64,000 bases of DNA. Source: Axinella damicornis (lineage: Eukaryota > Porifera > Demospongiae > Axinellida > Axinellidae). The stretch lies in NCBI GenBank assembly GCA_963931865.1, contig OZ007513.1:7176157-7240156 (forward strand). Reading direction: 5' to 3'. Made by a program: the position numbers and the translations under genes. Positions 11,085 to 23,054 of this stretch are shown here, piece by piece; the first letter of the stretch is position 1, and each line of letters starts with the position of its first letter. The notes beneath the pieces are model-generated. The model made no database searches. It was not told the origin of the DNA and was given only the letters and a program-made list of their open reading frames with translations.

Positions 11085-11665
11085 AGTTTACAGTTGAACA
11101 TGCACTCAGCTGCCCTTGAGGTGGAGTCCCATCAATCTGACACAATGAACATTTACGGCTGAAATGATGAAGGAAGTATGCCACAATGTCAGCACTGAAC
11201 CTCACCTTCAACCAGTCACGGAGAGCAGCTGCACCACAGAACAGCCAACCAAGAAGAAGGCACCCGTCTCGATGTGGTTACAACAAATTTTCTGGGAATA
11301 GATCGCCAGCAAGCCTACTTCGACATCAAGAGTTTTCAACCCATTTGCGCAAACGCACAGAACACTTACACTCAGCCAATGCCACAAACGGCAAGAATGA
11401 GAGAAGAGAAGGACATATGAAGAACGTGTTCAGGAAATTGAACACAGATCCTTCACTCCTCTTGTTTTCAGCACCTCTGGAGGCATGGGACCAACAACAA
11501 TGACAGCCTACAAGAGACTTGCAGCACTCATCTCGGAGAAACAAAACCAACAGTACAGCACAACACTGCACTGGATGAGATGCCGCCTGAGCCTGTCCCT
11601 CATGAGATCTGCCACCGTGTGACTCCGGGGAGCAAGATCCGCCTACCACCACACTACTTTCTCAG
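11085..11665 (+). pseudogene. LINE-type ORF2 C-terminal fragment (FFDVRVF-like)
   Basis: The fragment shows, across frame changes, VEHALSCP, then GGVPSI.HNE, then AEMMKEVCHNVSTEP, then TRLDVVTTNFLG...AYFDIKSFQP, then in a third frame EERVQEIEHRSFTPLVFSTS and GGMGPTTMTAYKRLAAL. I know this block order from the region after reverse transcriptase in many cnidarian and sponge LINE-like ORFs. The D...FD.K spacing resembles a restriction-like nuclease (inference). At least two frameshifts and stops make it dead. It begins abruptly after the HTH fragment, so one element probably broke into the other. Confidence 0.6.
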
Positions 11666-12162
11666 GAGACACAATGGATGTGATTTCCGTGCATGACTAC
11701 ACATACTGCTTTTTGTAGAGAGTTTCTGAAGTATTAAAAAACATTGACAATAATTCAGCTGCGTGCAACTGCAAGGCCATTACAACATTGACACGCAATA
11801 ATGGAAGCTGAGCCAGAGATGTTTGCCCTGCTAGTGACCTTCTTCACTATTCAAATGTGTGATTGTCTCATCACCTAGAGTCAAAACCAATAATGGGGAT
11901 AGTGAAGCTCTCATATCTGCTTCCAGATACGAAAGTAAAAGCTGACAACACAGAGATCGTGACCTGTACTGACGTAAAATTACAATTCACTTCACACTAG
12001 CTAGCTTTCAGTTGCATACAGTATAATACAAAATTTCTTTATACTGACTGTATACAGGAATCGGCTGATCTGGCACAGGTGGCAGCATGCATAGGACCTC
12101 AGCCAACCATAACCGTTGTGGGGACACCCACCAACTGCAAAGAAACTTATTTGTCTTGTGAG

Positions 12163-12413
12163 GGTGCAGCACTTTGCAAGTTGCCGATTACAGTTGCACT
12201 CCTCCTGTTGCTGTCAACATTTTGTTTTAACATGCAGTTCACCACAGGCTGCACATTTCTAGTTAAATTTTTGGGACTCAAACTGCCCAAGCGGACTAAG
12301 ATTGTGTTCACACTGGTGTGTGATGAATTAAATGACATTGTTCAAGGGTTTGAAAATTCTTGGGGAGGTACTGCAGTGCATGGGTGCCTTGATGGTTCTC
12401 AATACCGATTCTA
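12163..12413 (+). pseudogene. PIF/Harbinger-like transposase fragment with dispersed repeat
   Basis: The frame LPITVALLLLLST..., then CDELNDIVQGFENSWGG and HGCLDGSQYRF, resembles the HARBI1-type block FE..WG.PQ..GA.DG.HI, where the D in CLDGSQ would be the first catalytic Asp. One small frame change would improve the match (QCMGAL instead of AVHGCL). No second Asp or Glu region follows. It is homologous at its start to the repeat at 10078. The call rests on a short motif, so it is tentative. Confidence 0.4.
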
Positions 12414-12934
12414 GTCACACTACAAGGTGTTGTAGATCACAGATTCAAGATCTAGAACTCTCGGCATGCTCCGTCGAAGTACTTCGACATTGACCAGGCC
12501 CAATTGGGGTGGATTTTCATGTACAATACCTAATTAGGGTCTGTAGTACATTACATAAGCCCTTCCAAATAACATGCATAAAGCATTCAGACAGGGCTTG
12601 AAAAATATATAAGCATGTACATCTAGAATTGCTTGGGTAACCACCCTTCAGGGCCTACCGCGAAACACATCATTTATGTGCTGATTCGGAATCCCGAACA
12701 TGTTAAATAGGATTTAAGTCCGGACTGTATGGGGAAAGGAACCACAGAAAGGGCTCCAACACTACTGATCAATCGCATGACTTGGTCAATGCGATTAATT
12801 GAGGCATTGGTCACGCCTCAGACACGAAGGCATTCAGTGCAGGATACAGTGAAGGATATAAGGAAAGTAGTACAGCACCTCATTGAAAAAGGTGTGGCGG
12901 CAGAGACACGTGGACGGCTGCCGCCAAAGTTCAT

Positions 12935-13410
12935 TCCAACAATGGAACGGGGGTTAGAACCATTGAAGGGCATCAGAACAGGTGGCAAGCACCTCTCAAT
13001 AAAATCACAGAAGGTATCACCATCATTGACACCACCTTCTGCAAGGTAAACATCTTCAACTCCTTTCGCTGAAATAGCAGAAAACACACATATTAGTTTA
13101 CCTGAAGTATACAGGCCGTAGTTGATGGGTGTTACACTTCGCAGGCTGTAGGCATACTTTCTAAGAGCATTACGCTTGTCGGAGCCTGTTTCGTCAACCC
13201 ATATAAAAGTATCAGCACTCATACTTTCCACTTGAACTATAAAGTGAGCTCAAGCAATGTCACTCCTCTGAGTTGCTATTCTCCTCATCCTTTTCCTAGT
13301 AAGCCCCATCCATTTGGCTTCATGGCAAATTGTTGATTTGCTTATCCACGTGCCAGTTTTGTCAAAAACAGTTCTTGTTCAATTTCATCCCGATATATCC
13401 CAGGGTTACC
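12935..13410 (-). pseudogene. IS630/Tc1-type (DDE_3) transposase fragment
   Basis: On the minus strand: NPGIYRDEIEQELF, then a frame change, TGTWISKSTICHE, GLTRKRMRRIATQRSDIA, a TGA, then FIWVDETGSDKRNALRKYAY, GVEDVYLAEGGVNDG, FCDFIERCLPPVLMPFNG and NPRSIVGM. The VDETGSD motif holds the first catalytic Asp. The element stops right before the second Asp block (VVLDNCSIHH), where the sequence switches to unrelated DNA, so the break is internal. A related piece carrying that missing block lies at 17614-17830. Confidence 0.75.
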
Positions 13411-14039
13411 TAGAAAGCAATTCAGAATCGGAAATTTACCAGATTCTACTACCTGCAGTTCGCAGGCCCAAACTCAAATTGCAAGGCTACCACGACCACC
13501 TTCCTGGTCAAGCTCAATTAGTGTGAAAGCTGTCGAAGCGGCCTAGAGAATCCATATAAGCCTCTGTAACCAAAAAATTATTATGTTTGGAAAACACCAA
13601 GACAGTTTAACACCTTCTGATGTCCGTCGACTATCTAAAGTACTAGGAACAGTTAGTTCACCAGAAGGAATTGTGCGGGCTTATGTCATCTCTCAGAAGG
13701 GAATTGCGCAGCCAACTACGAACGCTCAAAACCTCCTTAATTTAGGTGCTACATTTGGGTTTGGTGACATGCAGCAAACTAAGTAAACAAGTTTTCATGG
13801 CGTTGAGCTGTTGGGAAAGACTACATGTTCACTTGAACAGGTTGGCCAGTTTTCACACTCACATACAAGTTTTTTTGCAAACTGCTCCACCCCTTTATCC
13901 TGATAGCAGTGCTGCCACACGATCCTCCACCTCAAATCTTCTTAGGCATCCCAGCTAGCTGCATACACGTATATTGCGTGCAAGTGTTTGAAAACTGCTG
14001 ACTTGCAAATTCCACAAGACAGGTGATTAACTTAGCTTA

Positions 14040-16520
14040 TTAACATAGCTAAGGAGATGGGCGGCCTAGAGACTTTCAACAATCAGTTTTGACCTGACAA
14101 CCTATACACCTGTAAAGAGTTTGTGGCTATTGAGGATGATCTGGACAAGTGTAATCACCTTTTCTGTGCTCCCAAGGCTCTCATTAGTTCCAGGTGGAGA
14201 GAAGCGCTTGAGAGAGCAATGATCTCTGATAGTCGTTGCTGTGGATAAGGCCTGGTGGTTATTCATTGTTATGCACTAAGTAGGCTCAAAGATTCCAACC
14301 AGCATACGGATGCATTCATGAGGTATGAGTACCTGTTCAACAAGGAGCACTGTGATTAGCTTGTATAGCAACTGTTACTAAGAGAGTTTGGAGGAGATGA
14401 AACGGACTCTGGACATGTTTGATTGTGATTTCACTTGCACATCACCGGACCAAATAGACTTTTCCAGGTATGGTGTGGAATTGGCATACGTATGCACTAA
14501 TAACATCAGCATTGTTCACCCACATTGAGTACATCAGTGCAAAAGGAGATGGCAGAACAGTACTACCAATTACTGCATATTCTAACAGTCGAGTACACAC
14601 AGATTGAAGAAGCTATAGACACCTGTCGTATACACTGTGGGACAGTGAAATTACCCACCAGGCTGCTTCAAGTGCACACAATTAGCTGTATCATCGTTCT
14701 ATGTGTCACTTGCCATGCAAATAGTGTATCCGTCCTCATACAGACACAGAGATAGACATGCAAGTCTTGGCCTCTTCTGAAGCAACATCGCATAAAGGCT
14801 CTTCGAGTGATTTTGTACTGTCATACACTGGACGTGTATGTTGATTTGTACACACATTTCCACAATGACAGCTCACACTATCCACCTGGAGTAGCCGAAT
14901 GTCAGCAAGAACCGGACAGAGGTAGAGGAAGATTAAGTGGAGGTCAGGGGATCAGATTTATCAGGCATCATAATTCTGGTCAGATCTGCATGGATTTTGC
15001 ATGTACAGTCTGGCCAAAGTCTTGAGGTTTCCACTCGACAAAAGTAAAGTCAGTTGTCATGGATTTTGTTTACAAATCAGGTGTCATGGATTTTGTTTAC
15101 AAGTCAGTTGTCATGGATTTTGTTTACAAGTCAGGTGTCATGGATTTTGTTTACAAGTCAGGTGTCATGGATTTTGTTTACAAGTCAGGTGTCATGGATT
15201 TTGTTTACAAGTCAGTTGTCATGGATTTTGGATTTAGCATTCCTTAATTATGCTTTTGAAAGGTTCTTTAAAAGTCTTGACCTGGTCAAAGTAACGCTCC
15301 TACAGGTGACAGGTATGTGACTGTCCCTTGTTGTTTTCAACGTTAGCTTAGAGTGAAAGATAATGATAGGTAGAATCACATTGCTAACAACCAAGAATGT
15401 GACTGTGTGGTGTCATATTGTGCCAAAGGTACCATCATGGTACCTAAGTAAACATTCACTTAATGAACTCACTGTCGTGGAGGGTACCACTACACTCCGA
15501 GAGAATTGTGGGTGGAGTGACCAAGGTTGCAGACACTTGCCACAAAGCCTTTCATGTATTCTTTACCTTCAGGCAACCACACCAGTACCTTTAAATGTAT
15601 CATATTTCCCGTTCCTTGACAGAATTATGCAGAAGGGAGAAAGAACTAGAGTCCCACAAGCAGCACACAGAGGCAGCAGAGCAGATTATCACGTACCTTG
15701 CCCTAGCTTTGCCTGATGCCCAGTCCAACCAACAGATTGCTCAGGCTCGACAAGTATGCGCAAATGTAGGAGATGGCAAGGTACCATCCGACGTGTGCAG
15801 AATGTGGCACTCCAACTCATTTGTGACATGCAGGGGAGAAGATCCGGGAACTTGAGGCGACAGTCAGCAAAAAATTCAACCGGAAAGATGGGCCATTCTA
15901 CCAGGCTCTGGATGAATACCTCAACACCATGAATGTCCACATGCAGGACTACCAGGGAGGCAACTTTGTGGGCAACCACGTCCACAAAGTTTGAAGGTAT
16001 ACACAAAATCTCAACGAAGTTAGGACCACACACTTAGGCCACCAATCTATTACGGTATTTTGTAGTCTGCTAACACAGAGGCTCTGTGCTCAACTGTGAT
16101 ATCAGTGGCTGAAGACAAATGCCCCGCCTTGCTTCCCAATGCCAGAGCAACATTCATAAAGTATGTGCGTACCTTCTCCCTCTTCGCCAAGTGCCACCAT
16201 CTCTACAATGGGCGTGGGGCACCAGATGAAGATACACAGCAGCTAGGTACATGCATACCTACTGAACTACATTTCTTGTGAACGTGTTTTGAACAACACA
16301 CCTCCGCATTCATGTTTGCAGAGATGAACAGCCGGGACACATTTCCTCAAGCAACTGTGCTGCCAAAAATGAACATTTTAGAGGACCTGTCATCCCATGG
16401 ATGAGACGATGGCACATCGGTGCAGGGTTGATGGGTAAACAAGGGGCAGAAACCATACATGCTCATTTCCAGCATTCTGGAAAGAATTTGTGATAGCCAC
16501 TACACCACACTTCTTTAGTT
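14040..16520 (+). pseudogene. KDZ-like transposase remnant, scattered blocks
   Basis: Blocks in order on the plus strand: EDDLDKCNHLFCAPKAL near 14130, MKRTLDMFDCDFTCTSPDQI near 14400, AEQYYQLLHILTVEYTQIEE near 14550, LTELCRREKELESHKQHTEA near 15610, KIRELEATVSKKFNRKDGPF to GGNFVGNHVHK near 15845-15990, CPALLPNARATFIKYVRTFS near 16110, and TFPQATVLPKMNILED, then after a frameshift PWMRRWHIGAGLMGKQGAET near 16340-16460. The last blocks match the P.K.H.LEDHV..W....G.GL.GEQG.ESIH signature of Kyakuja-Dileera-Zisupton transposases. Several blocks end at GT or start after AG, so this was a multi-exon element gene. Frameshifts make it non-functional. Confidence 0.5.
15051..15236. repeat. 27-bp minisatellite, about seven copies
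   Basis: The unit is GTCATGGATTTTGTTTACAA + GTCAGGT, 27 bp, with a GGT/GTT alternation at its end. All three plus-strand frames are open because the length is divisible by three. It sits inside the KDZ-like remnant, probably in an intron. Confidence 0.9.
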
Positions 16521-16739
16521 TGGCTGCCCTCACTGACACTCACATTGGTATAGGGACAGATCTGTCCCTTCACTGCAAGAGTTTAGTTATACACTGGTAT
16601 AACGTGAACATGAATGGTTACTCTGAGTGATATACATAAATTGTGATGTGTTTGTATGGAAAATTTCATGGTCCTCTTTAACTACTATCATTCAGTATCC
16701 ACAATTCTCAGTTCACCCAATGCAATCTTTTTCATTTGC

Positions 16740-17518
16740 TTTCATAAAGGATTTAACTTTTGAAAAATGTGCTGTTCTCCGAGTCTCAACTCGGTCATGT
16801 CAGCCACCTCCCGACTACCAGATCCAGAACTCAACGCTCGCTTCTACATCAAAGCAACGCGATCTAGGCATCCGGATTGCTTCTGACCTTTCCTGGTCGC
16901 ACCATTACAACTGTATTACCAGCAAAGCTTACCGCTCCTTGAATCTCATCTGCCGATCCAATCTCAGCATCTTCCCCCACTTCTACCAAAAAAAAATCTC
17001 TTTACATTTCTTTTGTCCGATCTCATTGCTCCCAAATCTGGAGATCTTATCTTCTCAAAGATATCAAAATGCTGGAGAGAGTGCAGAGACGTGCCACTAA
17101 ATTCATTCTAAGTGACAGCCCAACTACTACATGCAGAGAGCGGCTACTAACACTCCATCTATTTCCATTGATGTACTGGCTGGAGATTCAGATGTGATGT
17201 TTCTTGTCAAATCACTAGAAGAACCTGCAGAGAACATTATGTCACTTTTGCATCTGGGAACACCAGATCAGCATCATTAGAGAAACTAGTTCACAACTAT
17301 ACAGGGTACTCACAGTCACGCCACGTTTACATTAATCGTATTGTCAGGCTATGGAACTCTCTCCCGACCATAGACCTCAATCAGTCTATCTACAGCATTA
17401 AGCGCATAATTATTTCTCGCCTATATGGCTCCACTTTCAAACAACTTTTGATCCTGAGAATGTATGCACTTATCACTTTCTCTGTCCTTGCAATAGATGT
17501 GTTGCTCTAGCAAGTATT
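16740..17518 (+). pseudogene. LINE reverse transcriptase C-terminal fragment
   Basis: Recognisable blocks: FEKCAVLRVS, STSKQRDLGIRIASDLSWSH, SKAYRSLNLICR, then after a frameshift IWRSYLLKDIKMLERVQRRA, TKFILSDSP, then FASGNTRSASLEKLV, RIVRLWNSLPTIDL, and DPENVCTYHFLCPCNRC up to TAG near 17518. This is the typical end of a jockey/CR1-clade LINE ORF2, including the final Cys-rich tail. The 5' part is missing, and frameshifts and a short A-run insertion occur. No clear poly(A) tail or target duplication was found. Confidence 0.7.
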
Positions 17519-17613
17519 AGGTAATGACACTGCTGTTCAAGTCACTACTTTGTCGGATAACAATAATTTTTACCTCAGCATCATCACCATTGATGTATGT
17601 CTGTCAGCAGTCC

Positions 17614-17830
17614 TTATTCAAATGTACTATCTTTGTTCAAATGCCACTGTACTGCTGTAAAGTTCTGATAATAATAAACTTCAATTGGCATCATGTATGG
17701 AGGCAGAAAAAAAATTATCCTTTGCACTAAGTGGTCCACGTGGTGGATAGAACAGTTGTCAAGCACCACTATACTGTGTGGATTAATACCATTGATTGGC
17801 ATCAAGTGGGTAGAAGGGATTACTCTTCAA
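17614..17830 (-). pseudogene. IS630/Tc1-type DDE_3 fragment, second half
   Basis: On the minus strand it reads MPINGINPHSIVVLDNCSIH and then FLPPYMMPIEV, which hold the second catalytic Asp (LDNCSIHH) and the Glu (PIE) of DDE_3 transposases. FLPPY..M lacks a few of the usual residues between FLPPYSPD and NPIE, a small deletion. It complements the fragment at 12935-13410, but they are separated by 4 kb of other elements and may be from different copies. Confidence 0.65.
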
Positions 17831-18021
17831 AGCTGACGCGTTCACTGACCCAGCAACAATATGGTAATCCAGCATTCCCTCAGCAGACTGACACCCTCTG
17901 TCCTCGTACAAGAAGCATTTGGGATGTGGCATGTTTACCCGTGTCTGCATCTGAGTTTGTGTCGACTTCAGAGTTTGTCCAAGTGTACGTCTGTGTCCAC
18001 ATCAATATCGGTGAGGAAACT

Positions 18022-18137
18022 GAGGCTGAAGGAGGTGGTTCTAAGCCAAGACCCATCAGCTGAGGCTGAAGGAGGTGGTTCTAAGCCTGGACCCATCAGC
18101 TGAGGCTGAAGGAGGTGGTTCTAAGCCCGGACCCATG
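18022..18137. repeat. 40-bp tandem repeat, three copies
   Basis: The unit CTGAGGCTGAAGGAGGTGGT + TCTAAGCCYGGACCCATCAG occurs three times. Its length is not divisible by three, so it is unlikely to code. Confidence 0.85.
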
Positions 18138-18223
18138 AAACTATCCCACTTTCACGACAATCAGCTCCTGTTTATCAACAAAAGAAACTTACAAAATTCG
18201 GATTACGTAGATGCATATAATTA

Positions 18224-18730
18224 CCGTATATCTGGAAATTTTCGTTGTAAAAATATTTTCGTGGTTGCCATAAACCACAAAAATTTTATACACGAAATTA
18301 TTTTTACACGTGTGAATAGTTATTACAGTCAGAATCTTTTCGCGATGCTAGCTAGTTACTTCGCGAGATGGCCCTCGTTAGACAGCTACCTGCAACCGAG
18401 GGACGGTCTCCTTGGGAACAGCGAGCAAACATGCAAAACCTTTCTCGCGGCGGTAAGTGTCCGATAGCTAATCGTTTCGTTCTTTACGGCCATAGCGTAG
18501 CTATGCGGGTACCTGTGGCGTTCCTAGGTTTTTATTCACGAGTTCTTGGCCAACAGCTGCTTCCCAAGGTTCCAGATAAACGCGGTAGCCTTGCAGCAAG
18601 CCCTTCGTCCCCGCGTGTCAGAGAAGTTGCCGTAAAAAAATTTTCGTGGGTAACCCAATCCACGAAAATATTATGACACGACATAATAAAACACGAAAAT
18701 TTTACTACACGAAAATTTCCAGATATACGG
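18224..18730. mobile_element. TA-flanked MITE, CCGTATATCTGG ends
   Basis: The left end CCGTATATCTGGAAATTTTC and the right end GAAAATTTCCAGATATACGG are perfect inverted repeats, flanked by TA on both sides, as for Tc1/mariner-type insertions. The inside has further short inverted A/T-rich blocks and no credible transposase. Confidence 0.8.
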
Positions 18731-18969
18731 TATTGCTCCCAACGAATTTCATTGTGTTGAAGTGCGACCGTCTTCAGATTCTTACGTACGTGTGAGTCCA
18801 TCATGTGAGACTCCAGATTCTCTACATCAGCCTGGCCCAGAATTTAAGCATTTGTTTGGTGCCATCTGGTGGGTTTCAACCGGCCTGGTCCTTTTCATAG
18901 CTGTGAGGTTTCCTAACACTTCTCAACTGCTGGTGAACCTGGCTTGCCTTAAGTAGCTACTCATTATTG

Positions 18970-19350
18970 ATTGCACTCACAAGCATGTGCCCTATATGTC
19001 AGTCCATTAATTGCTAATCCAGTTCTTGGTCATCAGCCTGACAGCTGTACCAATGTCAGCATCTGCTATGGATGTTGGAACAAGTACCCCGAGAAGTCAC
19101 AACCTCCTGACAACACCAAACAGAACAGTGGAGGGAGTTTACGCCACCTGGTGCACTGGTATGTACTCAGACATGTTGGTCAAACATGTCATATCAACTT
19201 TGAGTAAGTTGTGTTCCACTGAAATGGCCTTACTTTGACCCTGACACTCAGGTGGTCATTGACAATCACATTCGGAACTGCTTGCCCCAATCTCACATGG
19301 TCATGAGTGAGTTGGGCCACAACTATGAATTATATTGCTGCAAGTTGTTT
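18970..19350 (+). other. Coding-like stretch, possible exons
   Basis: Frames read MSASAMDVGTSTPRSHN, then EGVYATWCTGMYSDMLVKHV, then after a gap FDPDTQVVIDNHIRNCLPQ and MVMSELGHNYELY. These look non-random and consecutive. I do not recognise the family with any certainty. No reliable start, and only weak splice sites, were found. Confidence 0.25.
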
Positions 19351-19470
19351 TGAGGGTGCTGTATTTGTGCATTGCAACTTGATATACGTACTTCAGGTGG
19401 GAGTCCTCAACTGCAATCTCCTTGTATACGAACCCTTCCATGCTTGACAACCATGATGTCTTCATATAAC

Positions 19471-19755
19471 CAGTGGCAAAAAATTTTCTGCGAAAAATAA
19501 AAAGGATTTAGTGATGGCCTGTCACATTCGGAATTATTCCACCCCTCGAAAAAGCTAAGAAACAAGGAGAAATGCCTTTAACCAGGCTCAGTCCCATCCA
19601 TTATAAAATGTAGAATTTAGGGAGGGGATGGGACTGAGCCTGGTTAAAGGCATTTCTCCTTGTTTCTTAGCTTTTTCGAGGGGTGGAATAATTCCGAATG
19701 TGACAGGCCATCACTAAATCCTTTTTATTTTTCGCAGAAAATTTTTTGCCACTAG
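19471..19755. mobile_element. Foldback MITE, about 129-bp perfect arms
   Basis: The left arm 19471-19599 and right arm 19626-19755 are almost perfect reverse complements, separated by a 26-bp spacer. The outer ends are CAGTGGCAAAAAATTTTCTG and its complement. The near-identity of the arms suggests recent insertion or gene conversion. No ORF is inside. Confidence 0.9.
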
Positions 19756-19883
19756 TTTGCATACTTTTTCGAGCGCATAAAATGCGTAACTTCTTAGTCA
19801 TGGTACGTGCAACATCACGTCACCATAAGGGTACGGGGGAACTGGATGTATGCCAGACTGGTGTTGTTACTTAATCACCATGT

Positions 19884-19917
19884 TAGCCTCGTTCCTAGGC
19901 CCCAGACTACGAGGCGA
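19884..19917. mobile_element. 34-bp minimal CTCGTTCC element with 9-bp TSD
   Basis: The sequence TAGCCTCGTTCC...ACGAGGCGA consists of little more than the two ends of the CTCGTTCCCAG family. It is flanked by exact 9-bp direct repeats TCACCATGT at 19875-19883 and 19918-19926. Confidence 0.8.
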
Positions 19918-19926
19918 TCACCATGT

Positions 19927-21199
19927 CAACAAAGCTGTGATGGTCTCTCTTGATGGACGTGGACCTTCTGCTGGGCACTAATGCAGTTTCCATTAATAGC
20001 TAATAATATTTTTTTGATGTTGCTGTTGTGATCAATGTTTATTGCTGCCTTCGCGGATGAGGGGGTGGGGCATTCACCCTTCATCAGATCAGAGAGCTCG
20101 ATGGCAGCCGTGTAGGTCATGTGCTTGCAATGGAAATCCAAAACTCTAGCCTCACAGTTAAGCTTATAAGTTCTGCACTGTAGTTACGTCATGAAAAGAA
20201 AGCCACGCCTCCATGATGGCATAGTCACAATACATCTTGACAAGAACAGGTTGGTAGAACTTCCTCGTAGCAGTAGGAGCCACCAGATGACGGATTCACA
20301 GGGATTCTGTTAGTGTACCAAACGCAGCCATCACAAGCAAAAGAACACAAAAATGTGCTTGCATTTTGGATTGCGCATGCGCAATTGGCGAACACGTGAC
20401 CTCATTGCCTCAAAATGGCGTCGTGCTAGAATGCCATCGGATCGTAGCTAGCTAAAACTGTTGGTCTTGCCAGTTTGCCGACAAACGTGGTCGTGGCGAG
20501 TACTACGGCGATAGCGGTGTTGTCCTGTACTTAAATTAGCTCAAGAAGTGGTTTAGATGGTAAGCTATCCTTGGGCAAAGTTTTGTTATGAGAAAGAAAG
20601 AAGAAAGAAAGAAGATGACGAAATCGGACTTTTCTCCGCGACATGTTCATCGACTCCCGCGTACTCTAAGGTACGTTTGTGAGTGTTTTTGTGAACTGCT
20701 AGGCAGTATCATTCTGTCTGCATGCTTGGTTTGGGGGGTTGTAGCTTCTTTGGCCGTTATCCTGCTGGTGCATCAGTATGGTAAAATCGAAATTTCCTTG
20801 GCCATCCCTAAATAGAGAACGCTACCGCGTTCTCTGATTATCAGTACAAAGGCTAAGGTGGACTCATGTGAACGAGACAGCCTGGTGTGTGATAAAAATG
20901 CGGAGCAAAGTGCCAAATCAGAAGACACCTCAGTCCTGTTTTGTGTGTGGTTTGTGTTTGGTGTCTCACATTAGTATGCAAGTAATTTTCTTTATCACTT
21001 ATTGGTTTGACCTTGTCACGTACGTATGTATATTGCCCCGATGTCTAGCATTGATGCACAGACTAGTAGTGTGCATTGGTGGATGGGCATTGGTGAATGG
21101 GGTATGTGTGCATATCACCCCACATAGTTACAATATGTAGCAATAAGTTTACTGCTTGTTTTGAATTGCTTGGGCAGCTGTTTTGTAGGAGACCCTTGC
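19927..21199. other. Intergenic; a short membrane-like ORF only
   Basis: A 75-codon plus-strand ORF at 20588-20815 starts with a Lys/Glu-rich microsatellite-coded stretch and has one hydrophobic segment (IILSACLVWGVVASLAVILL). Nothing else supports a gene. The rest shows no coding signal. Confidence 0.3.
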
Positions 21200-21209
21200 A
21201 CTCGGTCTG

Positions 21210-21600
21210 CGGCTAGCACACATGGAGTCCACCTACATCACAATTAAGGAGCTTATACCCATATAGGTGCAGCAATATGGGGGAAACAGTGGTCAGGAAA
21301 GATCATACTCTGTCAGTGCTACAATGCAGCAGTGGTAGCTGTGGTCAACAGGGATGTGGAAATGATGCAACTCATCAGATGTTTGGTATTCATTGCAGCC
21401 AAGTTCAACTTCTTAGTGACTGCAGTGCACATCAGTGGCCAGTGCAACACTCTTGCAGATGCACTATCCCGTAACAGGCTACACCATTTCAAATGTCATG
21501 CTCCACAGGCACAGGCCGACTCAACCCAGATACCACCAGAACTGCTGGACCTACTGTTTCTGTCCAAACGTGACTGGATGCAGCCAGGCAATATTTCTAT
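21210..21600 (+). pseudogene. DIRS-like RNase H fragment, second copy
   Basis: The sequence reads YITIKELIPI, a stop, then AAVVAVVNRDVEMMQLIRCL, FLVTAVHISGQCNTLADALS and ELLDLLFLSKRDWMQP. The order KELIPIV..WG, then the internal block, then A.HI.G..N..ADALSR, then the downstream linker matches DIRS Pol after RNase H. One TAG and one frameshift lie near 21265-21330. It is diverged from the copy at 2.2-3.1 kb, so it is a separate insertion. Confidence 0.65.
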
Positions 21601-21659
21601 GATACTTTTATTTACTATGACTCATTCATCAATAGTGGAACCATCAGGGACTCCTGCTG

Positions 21660-22272
21660 ATACAGACCTACCGTATTTATGCTAATAAAACTGTATAAAA
21701 AAAATTCACTACTGTAGGATTGGAATCAAATAAATTCCAGGAATGAATTTGTACAGCAAGATTGGAAGGCAGGTTGTAATAGAATCTATTCCAGGAAATG
21801 TCATCATCAACCACGGCTCAAGACAGCTTCAAAGCAGACAGTTTGCTATTGGATAAAGAACGGTCTAGAATACCTTGAAGCAAACCCAGACATGGTGAAA
21901 GGGTCCTATCAAGTAACTGGGTTCTCCCTATCTTTAGATGGCAGTGACAATAGCCTGTTAAGGAGCAGTCAACATCTTCCAAGCACAGAAGAGGACCAGG
22001 CTAATTCTGAAGACCCCTTTGCTTCTGACCCTGACTCAGGCTGTGACTCTGACTCAGTGTTGTAGTTTGTTAAGCTGTCTTGTACTTTTGTCATTTTTAT
22101 CTTACCTGTATCTGGTGTTTTCATAAGTACATTTCCTGGTATTGGTAAATTTGATTAGTAGAAAATAATTGTACTGGGCTACATGTTTAATTGGATTAGT
22201 GGAAATTCCAAGAATTGAATTTATACAGCTAAATTGGATATACCATTTTATTAGCATAAATACCTATGTAGA
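21660..22272. mobile_element. TIR element carrying a pogo-like transposase C-terminus
   Basis: Inverted ends of about 80 bp share CCTA..GTATTTATGCTAATAAA and the related TTCCA..AATTGAATTTAT block (left 21660-21745, right 22185-22272). Inside, the plus strand reads WIKNGLEYLEANPDMVKGSY, QVTGFSLSLDGSDNSLL and an acidic tail to TAG near 22065. This resembles the end of Tigger/pogo (DDE_1) transposases, where W...A...V..SF..CGI..DG is usual. The catalytic domain is gone. A related end is seen in reverse at about 1460-1600. Confidence 0.5.
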
Positions 22273-22884
22273 TTTAGAGGAGTTCAGTACTGGTTTCTTC
22301 ACATTTATGCGTCTTATTGGTACGGTGTATTTCAAGAAATACGATACCATTTTTGAAACACCATCACCAGCCACACATTAACTACAGTTTGTCAGCGCAG
22401 ACACGACCATACAGCAGCAACGCATTGCATGGCTCTCCAGTTTTGTTACTTCTCTTCCATAATTATTTGTCCTGCTTGTCACACATTCTGACCCGGATTC
22501 ACTTTCTGGCTTGCGCATATTTTTCTGCCTGTAATTATTTTGTCATGTTTCTCTATCCAATGGTTGCTCGACACATTTTATGTAAAAATGATTCGTATTT
22601 CGGTTTTGGTTTTACTTTCCTAGCAGGTTATGGTTTATTGTTACGTAGCTGAACTGAATCCTGAGTTGATTACTTCTCCTACAAAGAGTCTTTAACTCCT
22701 TACACAGAGTCACCCATGCAGCCAGTGCGCCAACCTCCTCACTGTCAACCACCATTTCTACCTCAGAAGGGTCGCGTGGCATACTGTGCGCTTGGTGACT
22801 GGTATTCATATGCACAGGCAATAAGAAATGACGAGCGCAACTTTCTGTGAGTCCAGTCCGAGTCCAGTCCACCGATTATTGGCT

Positions 22885-22908
22885 GGGGGGGGGGGGGGGG
22901 GGGGGGGG
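22885..22908. repeat. 24-G homopolymer next to a TA repeat
   Basis: A run of 24 G is followed directly by (TA)n. Confidence 0.9.
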
Positions 22909-23054
22909 TATATATATATACTTACACTGTCACATACAATCATTTTTGGGTCACATTGCAAACACGTCAACAGTTACTTTGGCACATGAGGCCACATACC
23001 TAGCTAGCTTTAGAACATGACAAGACTTGACATGGTTGGTCCGATCTGGTATAT

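Noticed and set aside
15051..15236. CRISPR-like array of regular repeats
   Set aside because: The units are contiguous without unique spacers, and the genome is eukaryotic. The other tandem arrays fail for the same reason.
15001..15320. Three overlapping plus-strand ORFs with repeated FVYK/WILF/HGFCL peptides
   Set aside because: They are by-products of a 27-bp minisatellite, open in all three frames.
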